A DNA stretch of 64,000 nucleotides from Gammaproteobacteria bacterium (lineage in GTDB: Bacteria > Pseudomonadota > Gammaproteobacteria > Pseudomonadales > Azotimanducaceae), in assembly GCA_003247835.1 (NCBI GenBank), contig QJYB01000048.1, positions 1 to 64,000 on the forward strand, in the 5' to 3' direction. The notes under the pieces are model-generated. The model was not told where the DNA came from. It made no database searches and saw nothing but the letters and a program-made list of their open reading frames with translations. Within the stretch, counting starts at the first letter, position 1; each line of letters begins with the position of its first letter. Position numbers and translations under genes: made by a program. Positions 51,847 through 61,217 of the stretch are shown piece by piece.

Positions 51847-53088
51847 TCAGCTGCCGCTCGATTCTTTCTTGCCCATCTCGGGCGCGTGATGCGCCGGAAT
51901 GGCGGATGCCGCGGTTGCCTGCTCCGACATGGCTTTCACGGCACGCTCGTTCTCCATGATCTTCGAGATGACTGCCTGACCGGCGCGCTCGAACACCTCC
52001 CGGTTGGCAATGACGTGAGCCTGGGATTCCCGGTACGAAGCCAGCATGCCGTTCACCTCGGGAACGACGTAGCGGGCCACCATGTCCCAGCTGCGTCGCG
52101 TGGCTTCCGGGTTCGCCCAGTCGTTGACAAAGCCGATCACGGTGCCGAAGCCGCCGGTCAGTTTCTGCAGCCGGTTGATGGTGTCCACCAGGTCGTCCGG
52201 TGTGCCGATGATGGCCATGGCATTGTCGCCGCCGGACATCTCCTCGATGGCCTGATCCGGGCTGTCGTAGGCCACCGCGCCTGGACGCATCAGCGTGCCC
52301 ACGGTGTACTCGTTGTGCCAGCGCAGCAGGCCGTGCTTGGCTTCTTCCTGCGCCTGCTGCTTCGTCTCCGCCAGATGCCAGGACAGCACCACCCGCCAGT
52401 CGCCGCGGTCCACCGCATTACCGTACTTGACCGCACTTTCCTCGGCGAAGCTCCACTGGGTGGGCAGCGCCATCAGCCCGGCCGTGGACATGGAGCCGAT
52501 GGAGAGCACGCCGGTGCCGTGCTTGCCGGCCAGGGTCATGCCCGAGGGACTGATCATGGAGGCGACCGCGAAGGGCAGATCCTCCTGGACGGGCAGCAGC
52601 TGCAGGCGCGCATCCTTCAGGGTGAACCAATCCGATTCATGACTGAACCGGTCCTCGCCGCGCAGCAGACGACGGATGACGCCGATGGCCTCGTCCTGCC
52701 GGTCCCGCTGAACCATGGGATCGATACCGAGGGTGAAGGCGTCCGACGGCAGTGCGCCAGGGCCGCTGCCGAAGATCACCCTCCCGCCGGTCATGTGGTC
52801 CAGCTGGACGATACGCTGAGCGACGTTGAACGGGTGGTGATACGGCAGTGACACCACGCCGGTGCCGAGCCGGATGCGGTGTGTCCGCTCGCCCGCGGCA
52901 GCCAGGAACAGCTCCGGAGAGGCGATGACCTCCCAGCCGGTGGAGTGGTGCTCGCCGCACCAGAACTCGTCGAACCCGAGCCGATCGAGTTGCTCGACCA
53001 GATCCAGGTCCCGGCGCAGTTGCAGGGTGGGATTTTCCCCGATGGGGTGATGAGGTGCGAGAAACGCACCGAACTTGACGCGCGTCAT
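51847..53088 (-). CDS. LLM-class flavin-dependent oxidoreductase
   Basis: A 413-aa bacterial-luciferase-like monooxygenase or reductase using reduced FMN (or F420). Typical parts are KFGAFLAPHHPIGENP, GFDEFWCGEHHSTGWEVIASPELFLA (early barrel), LGTGVVSLPYHHPFNVAQRIVQLDHMTGGRVIFGSGPG, and GTPDDLVDTINRL. The substrate is unknown; an alkanal or ring ketone is plausible. ATG 53088 is preceded by GGGAG; the ATG at 53130 is not chosen. The C-terminal extension (~50 residues with Ala/Glu-rich helices) is longer than in luciferases. Confidence 0.85.
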   Translation of the reverse strand: MTRVKFGAFLAPHHPIGENPTLQLRRDLDLVEQLDRLGFDEFWCGEHHSTGWEVIASPELFLAAAGERTHRIRLGTGVVSLPYHHPFNVAQRIVQLDHMTGGRVIFGSGPGALPSDAFTLGIDPMVQRDRQDEAIGVIRRLLRGEDRFSHESDWFTLKDARLQLLPVQEDLPFAVASMISPSGMTLAGKHGTGVLSIGSMSTAGLMALPTQWSFAEESAVKYGNAVDRGDWRVVLSWHLAETKQQAQEEAKHGLLRWHNEYTVGTLMRPGAVAYDSPDQAIEEMSGGDNAMAIIGTPDDLVDTINRLQKLTGGFGTVIGFVNDWANPEATRRSWDMVARYVVPEVNGMLASYRESQAHVIANREVFERAGQAVISKIMENERAVKAMSEQATAASAIPAHHAPEMGKKESSGS

Positions 53089-53175
53089 TGGATTGCTCCC
53101 GAAGACAGTGAAAAGATGGAAAGCATGCATTCTGGCATTTCCGTCCTGGTCTGACCAATCGCGTATGATCCGGCC

Positions 53176-54543
53176 ATGATCACCTCCGCCCCGGTTCAGC
53201 AGACGAGCGAAACCCCGGCCCAGACGCGCCTGCCGCTCGGCGTGATCTGGTCGTTCACCGGTTCCCGCGTCGCCTTCTCCATCATGGGCGTGATGTTCGG
53301 CGTCTACCTGATGAAGTACGCCACCGACGTGCTGCTGATCGCGCCGGCCACCATGGGTATCCTCCTCGCTGCCGCCCGACTCTGGGATGCCTTCACCGAT
53401 CCGCTGGTGGGCTATCTTTCCGACAGAACCCGCTCCCGCTACGGACGCCGTCGGGTCTGGCTCTACGCCTCGGCGCTGCCGGTGGCCATCGGCGTGGTCA
53501 TGGTCTGGGCACCGCCCGAGTCATTGTCCGGCGCTGGCCTGGTGTTGTGGATGGTGGTTGCGCTGCTCGTTTACGAAACCGCGAGCACCGCCTACGCGAT
53601 CCCGCACGGCGCCCTCGGCATGGAGCTCACGCCCCACTACCACGAGCGGACCCGCCTGTTCGGCTACGCACACATGATCGGTTTCATCGGCAGCGTGCTC
53701 GGCATGGGTACGCTGCAGCTCATGACCATGGCCGAAGACAAACGGACCTTCGCCTTCGACCTGTCCCTCGTCGCCGGCGTCGTGGTGTTGGTAGCCATCG
53801 TCGTGACGACCCGGTTTCTGCCCGAGCGCGCCGAATATCAGGGTCGGGGCAACGACAGCGTGCTGCGTGCCGTGACCGACGTCTTCAGGAACGGCCACGC
53901 GAGGCTGCTGCTCATCGTCTTCGCCATTGAGACCTATGGCATCGCCAGCATCATGACGCTGACACCCTACCTGGTGACCTACGTCTTCCCCATGGAGGCG
54001 AAGCTCGTGCTGGTGATGATGACCTACGCCCTGCCTCAGGTGCTGTTCACACCGTTCTGGATGTGGCTCGCCCGCCGGGTGGGAAAGCAGCGCGCCTGGA
54101 CTGGAGCTTTGCTCTGCTCGGCCGTGCCCTTCGTCTGCTTCTTCCTGCTGCAGGAAGCCGGGATCACGTTCTGGATCCTCACCTTTCTCTGCGGCTTTCT
54201 CGCCGGCTGCGGGGCGGTTGTCCAGCCGGCCATCCAGGCGGACGTCATCGACTACGACGAGCTCACCACCGGCGATCGCAAGGAGGGCGCCTACCTTGCC
54301 GTGTGGAACCTTGTCAGGAAATGCTCGGCGTCGCTGTGCGCACTGATCACCGGCCTCGTCCTGCAGTTCGCGGACTTCGAGCCCAACATGGTGCAGAGCG
54401 AGGAGACCGTTCACGCCATCCGCGCCGTGTTCGGGCTGCTGCCGGCAGCCTGCTACCTGATCGGCGGACTGCTGTTCAGCCGCTTCACGTTCAACGAGCT
54501 CGAGCACCGGGCGGCGCGCGAGGCCATCGACCGACGTGCTTGA
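53176..54543 (+). CDS. MFS transporter, GPH (glycoside-pentoside-hexuronide:cation symporter)-like
   Basis: A 455-aa integral membrane transporter with about twelve helices. The loop DPLVGYLSDRTRSRYGRRRVWL is the MFS/GPH signature (D..vG..sDrt.sr.GRRrp), and DVIDYDELTTGDRKEGAYLAVWN in the second half is a classic GPH motif. Substrate unknown: sugars, or in related marine bacteria other organic acids, possible. Divergent from the flavin oxidoreductase gene at 53088; the promoter lies between. Confidence 0.85.
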   Translation: MITSAPVQQTSETPAQTRLPLGVIWSFTGSRVAFSIMGVMFGVYLMKYATDVLLIAPATMGILLAAARLWDAFTDPLVGYLSDRTRSRYGRRRVWLYASALPVAIGVVMVWAPPESLSGAGLVLWMVVALLVYETASTAYAIPHGALGMELTPHYHERTRLFGYAHMIGFIGSVLGMGTLQLMTMAEDKRTFAFDLSLVAGVVVLVAIVVTTRFLPERAEYQGRGNDSVLRAVTDVFRNGHARLLLIVFAIETYGIASIMTLTPYLVTYVFPMEAKLVLVMMTYALPQVLFTPFWMWLARRVGKQRAWTGALLCSAVPFVCFFLLQEAGITFWILTFLCGFLAGCGAVVQPAIQADVIDYDELTTGDRKEGAYLAVWNLVRKCSASLCALITGLVLQFADFEPNMVQSEETVHAIRAVFGLLPAACYLIGGLLFSRFTFNELEHRAAREAIDRRA

Positions 54544-54596
54544 GTTCCACATCCGGCAGGCTACCATGCGCCTCCACATGACCCGCCCTGCCCCAC

Positions 54597-55604
54597 ATGC
54601 GCCTGCTGCTCGTCACTGACGCCTGGTTTCCACAGCTGAACGGTGTGGTGCGCGCACTGTCCACGGTGCGCGAGCACTTCGAAGCGCTGGGGCACGAGGC
54701 GGTGGTGCTCGGGCCCGACCGGTTCCGGAGCATACCCGCCCCGACCTATCCCGAGATCCAGCTGGCGCTCGCTACCCCCCGCTCGGTGGGTCGGATCATC
54801 GACGAGGTGGTGCCGGACGCCGTCCACATCGCCACCGAAGGTCCACTCGGACTCAGCGCCCGATACAGCTTGAGGCGTCGCGGCATGCGGTTCACCACCT
54901 CGTTCCACACGCTCTTTCCGCAATACCTGGAGCTGCGCTTCCACATCCCGGCGCGCTGGACGTTCGCCGGCCTGCGCTGGTTTCACGGCGGCGCCGCAGC
55001 GACGATGTACAACACGCCCAGCATGCGGGACATGCTGGCCGAGCACGGATTCGAGAATCTCGTGCAGTGGGTCCGCGGCGTCGACACCAAGCTGTTCCGG
55101 CCCGTGCCTCCCGTGGAGCTCGGCCTGCCTCGCCCAATTCAGCTCTACGTCGGCCGCATCGCAGTGGAGAAGAGCATCGAGGATTTCCTGGAGGCGGGCA
55201 CGCCGGGCAGCAAGGTGCTCATCGGTGACGGGCCGCAGCGCGAAGATCTGGCGGCTCGCTACCCCGACGCGCATTTTCTCGGAGTCAAACGTGGCGAGGA
55301 TCTGGTCGCCCACTACTGCGCGGCGGACGTCTTCGTCTTCCCCTCACGCACCGACACTCTGGGTCTGGTGAATCTGGAAGCCATGGCCTGCGGCATCCCG
55401 GTGGCCGCCTATCCGGTCCAGGGACCCAAGGACGTGGTGGCCGACAGCGGCGCCGGCGTGCTCCACGAGGATCTGGGTCAGGCCATCATGGGTGCCATCG
55501 GCATCGACCCGGCCGTCTGCCGCGCCCGGGCGCTCGAGCACACCTGGGAAGCATCCGCGCGGCAGTTCGCGGGCAACCTGGTGCCCGTCAGAGTCCCCGC
55601 GTAA
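54597..55604 (+). CDS. Glycosyltransferase family 1/GT4-like protein
   Basis: A 335-aa GT-B glycosyltransferase. The N-terminal Rossmann half begins LLLVTDAWFPQLNGVVRALSTV, and the C-terminal sugar-nucleotide half has QLYVGRIAVEKSIEDFL, GDGPQREDL and VFVFPSRTDTLGLVNLEAMACGIPVAAY with the conserved E...G.P. Similar proteins transfer mannose or glucose to lipid acceptors (mannosyltransferase/GtfA-like). ATG 54597 is close to the start of the fold. Its 3' end overlaps the convergent antiporter gene by 17 bp. Confidence 0.85.
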   Translation: MRLLLVTDAWFPQLNGVVRALSTVREHFEALGHEAVVLGPDRFRSIPAPTYPEIQLALATPRSVGRIIDEVVPDAVHIATEGPLGLSARYSLRRRGMRFTTSFHTLFPQYLELRFHIPARWTFAGLRWFHGGAAATMYNTPSMRDMLAEHGFENLVQWVRGVDTKLFRPVPPVELGLPRPIQLYVGRIAVEKSIEDFLEAGTPGSKVLIGDGPQREDLAARYPDAHFLGVKRGEDLVAHYCAADVFVFPSRTDTLGLVNLEAMACGIPVAAYPVQGPKDVVADSGAGVLHEDLGQAIMGAIGIDPAVCRARALEHTWEASARQFAGNLVPVRVPA

Positions 55605-56556
55605 TGGACACCAGGTAGGAGCCGTAGGCGGCCAGGATGACGGCCGCCTGAGGCCAGCGTACACCGGTCCGCAGCAGCAGAAACACCAGCACCAGCACGG
55701 TCAGGCTGGCCAGCATGGGCAGATCGAAGATCAGCAAATCGTGGTCGAAGCCGAGGGGCGCCATCATCGACGCCACGCCTACCGGCAGCAGGGTGTCGAG
55801 CACGTTGGAGCCGATGAGGTTGCCGACCGACATGCCCACCCGCCGGCGCAGCACCGCCGCGATGGAGATGACCACCTCCGGCAGGCTGGTGCCGATGCCG
55901 ACGATGGCAATGCCGATGTAGGACTGGTCCACACCCCATTGGACGGCCAGAGTCATCGCCATACGGACGATGAGCTCGGCGCTGAGCACGACGAGGGTAA
56001 TGCCCACCACGAGCCGCAGCCAGTGCGCCGTGATTCGAAACTCTCCCGGCTTCGTCCGGTTCGCCCGGTTCGCCCGACGGCCATTGAGCAGCTCCTCCTC
56101 ACGCAGCACGGCATAGAGATAGGCCGCAAAAGCGAGCACCAGCAGCAGCCCTTCCCATCGGTCGACCGTGCCATCCAGACCGACCAGGGCCAGCAGGCCG
56201 GTCGCCGCCAGCAGCGCGCCGCCGTGGCGAACGACGCGGGCACGCTCCAGCTGCAGCGACCCCAGCAGTCCGCCGAGGCCGACGACCAGTCCCAGCTGGC
56301 CGAAGCAGCTGCCGATGGCGTTGCCGATGATGAGGCCGGCGGTGTCCTGACCGGCGACGGCTTTGAGCGCTGCATGCACCGTGACTGCGAGCTCGGGCAG
56401 GTCGCTGCCGATGGCCAGCACCACCACGCCGACGAAGAAATCCGAGACGCCGTGATGACGGGCGACGACCACAGCGTTGTCGAGGACGACCTTGGTACCC
56501 CAGACGATGACCGCCAGGCCGAGGAGCAGGAACGCGAACGGGGCGGACAAGATCAC
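55588..56556 (-). CDS. Sodium/calcium exchanger (CaCA) family antiporter
   Basis: A 322-aa membrane protein with two inverted repeats typical of CaCA exchangers: IGSDLPELAVTVHAALK with GNAIGSCFGQLG in the first half and GIGTSLPEVVISIAAVLR with GNLIGSNVLDTLLP in the second (alpha-1 and alpha-2 repeats). YrbG-like. It moves Ca2+ against Na+ or H+. The start is likely the GTG at 56556, 13 nt after the stop of the DUF3604 gene; the frame to 56661 lies in that gene. Same strand and possibly same transcript as DUF3604. Confidence 0.85.
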   Translation of the reverse strand: MILSAPFAFLLLGLAVIVWGTKVVLDNAVVVARHHGVSDFFVGVVVLAIGSDLPELAVTVHAALKAVAGQDTAGLIIGNAIGSCFGQLGLVVGLGGLLGSLQLERARVVRHGGALLAATGLLALVGLDGTVDRWEGLLLVLAFAAYLYAVLREEELLNGRRANRANRTKPGEFRITAHWLRLVVGITLVVLSAELIVRMAMTLAVQWGVDQSYIGIAIVGIGTSLPEVVISIAAVLRRRVGMSVGNLIGSNVLDTLLPVGVASMMAPLGFDHDLLIFDLPMLASLTVLVLVFLLLRTGVRWPQAAVILAAYGSYLVSITRGL

Positions 56557-56569
56557 CCGGTTGTCGGAC

Positions 56570-58411
56570 TCAGGGTCTGAACCAGATCGGCGAGCTCCAC
56601 GCCCGTTCCTGCAGCGTGGCGGGCAGATCCGGGCGCGGTGCCACGTCTGCCCGCAGCGCATCCCAGGTAGACCAGCGGCAGGTCGGATTCTCGAGCACCC
56701 TCACGTAGTAAAAAGCAGCAGAGCCCGGATCGAAGTCCGGATCCTGCCAGATCGCCCGCAGCTCCGCGGCACCCACACCCCCCGATATGCTGCAGTCCGT
56801 GAGGTCCACCGTGGCGCCGTTGTCCGGACAGCGATGCGTGTCCGGATCCACCCGGCCACCATCCGAGCAGGCGACGTCGTAGACACGTTCGCGGGGTTCG
56901 CTGCCTTCGAGCCAGCCCTTGATGACCTGCAGGCGCTGCAGCGGCGTCCCCTGAGGATCGCGCAGTGCCCAGAGCACGAACTTGGGTGATCGCGTCCCGT
57001 CGGCAAGCAGCTCACCGCCCATGGGCACGCCGGCTGCATAGAGCGCCATGACGTCGGCACCCTCCGCGGGCAGGTCGTATCCGGCGAAGAGCCGGACCTG
57101 GATGCGGGGGCCGGTGGTGGCGAAGGTCTCGCGGCGACGGAAGGCGTCGTAGATGGCGTCCCGGGTGTTCGCCTCCGCCCAGACACCGGTGAGCCCCGAA
57201 GCACCGGTGAAAGGGTAATAGGTTTCGGCATAGGTCCCGTCGGGAAGGGGCGTAGAGCCCCTGAGATCACTGCGGGCGTTCAGCTCGCCGCTCGTGCCCA
57301 TGTAGTCGAACTCGGAGAACGCGCCGGCGGCCACGTGGGTGTCGCTGGCGCCCACCACACCGAGCCGGTAGGGATTGGCGCCCGTGCGGGCTTCGATCTC
57401 GAGCCCGCGCAGAAAGGCCTGCCGTACGTAGCTGCCCGAGGGTGTGCTCGGCACCATGGTGCCGATCCGATAGGGATAGATCTCGAAGTCCGCCCACTCG
57501 TCGTTGGGAGACAGCATCGGGTGGGTATCCGATGTGCCCTTCACCTGGGTGATCTCCACCAGTGGCTCGTTGCGGATCCGCAGCTCCGCATAGGCCCGGT
57601 CGATGGGATTCCCTGCCTGATCGGTCATCTCGAACATCATGCCGTCCGAGCCGTTCGAGTTGTGGGGAACAGCCAGGCTCTCGATGCCCTGCTTCCGCAA
57701 TCCGTCCATCCACTGCCAGAGGTCTTCCGGATTCGCGGAGTCGAGCCTGCTGAACGGCAGCTCGGGCACCCGGCTGCCGCGGAAGATCACGTTACGGTGC
57801 AGATTCTGCCGCTCATCGCCCGACGCGGAATACTCATAAGCGATGAATGTGGTGAAGGTGCCAGGGTCGTTGTGCCGCTCCGCGGCCTCGATGACACGCT
57901 GCCAGGCGGACCTGAGTACGACCGGGTCGTCCGCGCCGAGGCCACGCAGGGAACCAAAGGCCGCCCGACGGGCCGCGACCGTGGTGGCAGCCCGTATCAT
58001 CTCGGCCTCCGGTCGCTGCCCCGCCGGGGTCGTCGGATCGTTCATCTGCTCCATCATGCCGAGGTAGGCCGCGTGATCCGTCACCGCTTCGAAATCCAGC
58101 GGTGAGCGGAGCTGCATCTCGAAGCCTGCAGAGTGATGGATCGCTTCTCCCTTGGCATACCGGTAGGCATCGTCAGGGGTGGCCCGGGTGCCGAAGATGA
58201 AGGCATCGGCGGAAAGCATCGTGTGCACGTGCAGATCGCCGAAGTAGGCGTTGCGCGCCGGATTGGTTTCGATCGATGGAATGGCGGGACCGAACGCTGT
58301 GGCTTCGGCAGGGCTCTCAGTCGATGCCGTGTTTTCCTGAGCTTCGCGGGTACAGCCCACCAGTGCCGCCAACAGCAACAGCCCGCCGAGGCTGTCTTGC
58401 GCTATGCCCAT
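56570..58411 (-). CDS. DUF3604 domain-containing lipoprotein
   Basis: A 613-aa lipoprotein (lipobox LVGC20). After a linker, NAYFGDLHVHTMLSADAFIFG begins a PHP-like metal-binding domain (His-x-His), followed by DFEAVTDHAAYLG, LAVPHNSNGSDG and VVGASDTHVAAGAF, which are the metal ligands of DUF3604. The family is thought to hydrolyse phosphoesters or other esters in the periplasm; function is unproven. ATG 58411 has GGGAG upstream and gives a clean lipoprotein leader. The antiporter gene follows 13 nt later. Confidence 0.85.
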   Translation of the reverse strand: MGIAQDSLGGLLLLAALVGCTREAQENTASTESPAEATAFGPAIPSIETNPARNAYFGDLHVHTMLSADAFIFGTRATPDDAYRYAKGEAIHHSAGFEMQLRSPLDFEAVTDHAAYLGMMEQMNDPTTPAGQRPEAEMIRAATTVAARRAAFGSLRGLGADDPVVLRSAWQRVIEAAERHNDPGTFTTFIAYEYSASGDERQNLHRNVIFRGSRVPELPFSRLDSANPEDLWQWMDGLRKQGIESLAVPHNSNGSDGMMFEMTDQAGNPIDRAYAELRIRNEPLVEITQVKGTSDTHPMLSPNDEWADFEIYPYRIGTMVPSTPSGSYVRQAFLRGLEIEARTGANPYRLGVVGASDTHVAAGAFSEFDYMGTSGELNARSDLRGSTPLPDGTYAETYYPFTGASGLTGVWAEANTRDAIYDAFRRRETFATTGPRIQVRLFAGYDLPAEGADVMALYAAGVPMGGELLADGTRSPKFVLWALRDPQGTPLQRLQVIKGWLEGSEPRERVYDVACSDGGRVDPDTHRCPDNGATVDLTDCSISGGVGAAELRAIWQDPDFDPGSAAFYYVRVLENPTCRWSTWDALRADVAPRPDLPATLQERAWSSPIWFRP

Positions 58412-58457
58412 CGTCCACTCCCGCTCCGCTCCCCGGCCGATTAAACCAGAGGCTTTC

Positions 58458-59315
58458 TCAGGGAGACAGTTCAATGTGCCCCAGCTTTTCCGGATTGCGG
58501 ACGATGTACACCCGATGGATCAGCCCGGCGTCCACCTCGAGCTGCACCGTGGCGACGAGCCGCGGTCCCTGCGCGATCACCAGTCCCGGGTTGCCGTTGA
58601 AGCTGGTCCAGTGGATGTCCATCTCGCCTTCCGCCGCGAGCCGCTCCACCACGTGCAGGGTCACCCGCGCGATCCGCTCCGGATCGGTCACCGGGATGAT
58701 CGCCGCGCTGACCACACCGCCACCGTCCGCATAGGCCACGCAGTCTTCGGCGAACAGTGCCACCAGCCCCGGCAGATCCCGTTCGGCGACGGCCGTGAGC
58801 ATGGCCTCGAGCAGCTGCCGCTGCATAGCCGGCGGTCCGGCAGAGCCATGACGCTCGTCTCCGGCCAGGTGCGTGCGGGCCCGCCGGTACCGCTGTCGGC
58901 AGCTGGCTGCCGAGCTGTCCAGCATGGCACCGATGTCGTCGAACGGCAGATCGAATCCTTCCCGGAGCACGAACACCGCCCGTTCCGTCGGGTTCAGACG
59001 GTCCAGCATGAGCATCAGACCCATGCTCAGCTGCTCCGCGAGCTCGGCCACACCTTCGGGACCGGACACCTCTTCCGGCGCGGTCGGCAGAGGCTCGGGC
59101 AGCCACGGACCGGTGTAGGCCTCGCGCCGCCGCTGCTGCTCACGGAGCCGGTCGAGTGACAGGTTGGTGACGACCCGGGTGAGCCACGCTTCTTCGTTGT
59201 CCGGCGGTGTGGCGAGCTTCAGCCGGCGCAGGCGTGCTTCCTGCAGCACGTCCTCGGCGTCCGCCACGGAGCCGAGCATCCGGTAGGCCAGTGTTTCAAG
59301 GCGAGATCTGGACAC
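58458..59315 (-). CDS. ECF sigma factor, ECF41/SigJ-like with C-terminal SnoaL-like domain
   Basis: A 285-aa extracytoplasmic-function sigma factor. Region 2 (LAYRMLGSVADAEDVLQEA), region 4 (LNPTERAVFVLREGFDLPFDDIGAMLD) and a fused C-terminal SnoaL-like domain (AVAERDLPGLVALFAED...) are complete. The linker motif WLPEPL and the C-terminal NPEKL are hallmarks of ECF41-type factors, whose extension regulates activity. GTG 59315 was chosen because GGAGAGG precedes it; the frame also allows TTG 59333. It overlaps the end of the upstream membrane-protein gene by 20 bp, so it is coupled to it. Confidence 0.88.
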   Translation of the reverse strand: MSRSRLETLAYRMLGSVADAEDVLQEARLRRLKLATPPDNEEAWLTRVVTNLSLDRLREQQRRREAYTGPWLPEPLPTAPEEVSGPEGVAELAEQLSMGLMLMLDRLNPTERAVFVLREGFDLPFDDIGAMLDSSAASCRQRYRRARTHLAGDERHGSAGPPAMQRQLLEAMLTAVAERDLPGLVALFAEDCVAYADGGGVVSAAIIPVTDPERIARVTLHVVERLAAEGEMDIHWTSFNGNPGLVIAQGPRLVATVQLEVDAGLIHRVYIVRNPEKLGHIELSP

Positions 59316-59949
59316 CCAGCACCTCTCCCGCAATTCTCGTGGTCAGCACGGCGAACCCGGAGGACCGCACGTCTCCGACATCGTAGTACCAGCCACCGAA
59401 ACCGCCCAGCGCCAGCACGGTGAGCACCGCACCAGCGGCCGTCGCCCGCTGCAGACCGGCACTGCTGAGCGCCGTCGGCCTGCCGAGTCGTGACAGGGCG
59501 ATGCCCGTGCCGTTCAACCCGTGATACAGCCCGGCCACCGCCAGCAGGAAGTAATACGGGTAGAAGTAGCCTGGCACCGCGGAGATGGAGAACGCGAGCC
59601 CCTCGAAGCCCGGGTAGACGTCGTAGAACCACGACGACCCCCGCACGGCCAGGATGTGGCCACCGATGAACAGGAGCAGAAAAAAGCCGGCGTAGCGGTG
59701 CCAGCGCGCCCGGGTCGAAAGCGTGCGCTTCGGCTCGACGACGATGCGCAGCACGCCGACGCTGGCGTGCACCGCCAGCGCCGCAAGCAGGATCGCCTCG
59801 ACGGGTGCGAACTGGTAGAAGGTGCGCAGCACCCCCTGCATTCCGTCATAGACCCCGGGCCCCAGGCTCGCGAGCCAGGTATTGGTGAGGTGCAGCGCGA
59901 GGAATACCGCGAAGGTGAGGCCGCTGACGGCCTGAATCTGTTTCAGCAT
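59296..59949 (-). CDS. Membrane protein, cytochrome b/succinate dehydrogenase C-like
   Basis: A 217-aa integral membrane protein with five or six helices. The opening MLKQIQAVSGLTFAVFLALHLTN places a His in helix 1 (ALHLTN), and further His residues occur in helices (AVHASVGV, RWHRYAGFF, GGHILAV, LYHGLNG), the layout of di-haem b-type subunits such as SdhC/FrdC. No catalytic partner genes are nearby. ATG 59949 has AAGGAG 8 nt upstream. It is the upstream gene of the ECF41 operon; such sigma factors are often linked to redox proteins, so it may be the signal source or target. Confidence 0.7.
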   Translation of the reverse strand: MLKQIQAVSGLTFAVFLALHLTNTWLASLGPGVYDGMQGVLRTFYQFAPVEAILLAALAVHASVGVLRIVVEPKRTLSTRARWHRYAGFFLLLFIGGHILAVRGSSWFYDVYPGFEGLAFSISAVPGYFYPYYFLLAVAGLYHGLNGTGIALSRLGRPTALSSAGLQRATAAGAVLTVLALGGFGGWYYDVGDVRSSGFAVLTTRIAGEVLGVQISP

Positions 59950-60070
59950 GTCACAGCTCCTTGGATCTCCTCGGACTACCTTCCGAGGGAGGGTCGGTCG
60001 GACTGATCCGACACTCACTAGACGTCCGGGAGCTGGAAAATGTGACAACCCGGCGAAAATACCGGTGTTT

Positions 60071-61066
60071 TCAACCCTCCTCGGCTGCGGCTGGCGGGTT
60101 CATGAGCCCGGCGAAGTGATTGTCCCGGGCCAGCTTTTCCAGAAAGGTCGGCTCGTAGGCCTCCTCCGGGAACTCCCGCACCAGCTCGTCGATCCGATGG
60201 GCATCGGCGCCCACCAGGATGCGCCAGCGGTCGTTCTTCACGCCGTCCAGGATGATTTCCGCCGCCTGGGCCGCCGTGGTGGGCGCCTTGTCGCGGAACT
60301 CGATGCCACGCTGATGGATGGCGCGACGGATGTCGTCGTCGGGCAGGTTGTCCACCGGCATGCCGAGCTGCGTCCAGCGCTTGCGGATGAGGGCCACCTC
60401 CTCCGTCGACATGTCCATGGCCGTCCCCTTGCCGAGCACCTGAGAGGTGTTCAGCGCAATGGATGTGCCGATGTGACCCGGCATGACCACGGCCACCTTG
60501 ACGTGGGGCGCCACCACCCTGAGGTTGGTGATCAGCGCTTCCGAGAAGCCCTTCACCGCGAACTTGGCTGCACTGTAGGCCGTGTGTGGCGTCATCGGTC
60601 CGATGCTGGCCCAGAACCCGTTGACGCTGGAGGTGTTCACCAAGTACCCCTCGTCACTCGCCACCAGCAGCGGCATGAACGCTCGGGTCATGTAGTACAC
60701 GCCGAACCAGCAGACACCGAAGGTGCGCTCCCACTCCTCCCGCGGTCCTTCGAGGAAGTCTCCGCCACCACCGATTCCGGCGTTGTTGAACACCAGATTG
60801 GCGTGATCGACGTCATGCTCGGCCATCACCGCATCCCGGAACGCCAGCACCTGCGTTTCGTTCGACACGTCACAGCGGTGTGTGGTGAACCGTGTGCCAT
60901 CGGGGGCTGCGGCTTCGCACAGCGCCTTCGTTTCCGCCATGTTGTCTGACGAGACATCGCACGTGGCCACGTGCGCGCCTGCTCTGGCCAGCGCGAGACA
61001 GAGCTCCCGTCCCATCCCCGTGCCACCACCCGTGACCACGGCCATCTTCCCATCGAACTGCTGCAT
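60071..61066 (-). CDS. SDR family oxidoreductase
   Basis: A 331-aa classical SDR with a C-terminal extension. TGGGTGMG near 12-19 binds NAD(P), NNAGIGGGG follows, and catalytic Ser in NTSSVNGF, Tyr and Lys in YSAAKFAVKG are present. The region after ~230 (VALIRKRWTQLGMP..., AAEIILDGVKNDRWRILVGADAHRIDEL) is typical of the steroid or retinol-type SDR group. Substrate unknown. ATG 61066 (MQQFDGK) has GGGAG upstream; the frame upstream to 61165 is not used. Confidence 0.85.
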   Translation of the reverse strand: MQQFDGKMAVVTGGGTGMGRELCLALARAGAHVATCDVSSDNMAETKALCEAAAPDGTRFTTHRCDVSNETQVLAFRDAVMAEHDVDHANLVFNNAGIGGGGDFLEGPREEWERTFGVCWFGVYYMTRAFMPLLVASDEGYLVNTSSVNGFWASIGPMTPHTAYSAAKFAVKGFSEALITNLRVVAPHVKVAVVMPGHIGTSIALNTSQVLGKGTAMDMSTEEVALIRKRWTQLGMPVDNLPDDDIRRAIHQRGIEFRDKAPTTAAQAAEIILDGVKNDRWRILVGADAHRIDELVREFPEEAYEPTFLEKLARDNHFAGLMNPPAAAEEG

Positions 61067-61217
61067 GTGCTCGCTCCCGCGCTTCCTGGAAGAGGCACTC
61101 TGCCAGCGGCTCCGGATCTGATCAACGGCCGGGGCACCGCACAGCGGCCGGGCGATCGGGTTCACAATTCAGCACTCGCGGGACACCTGGCGGTGAGCCG
61201 GTTGTTAGAGTGCGGAA

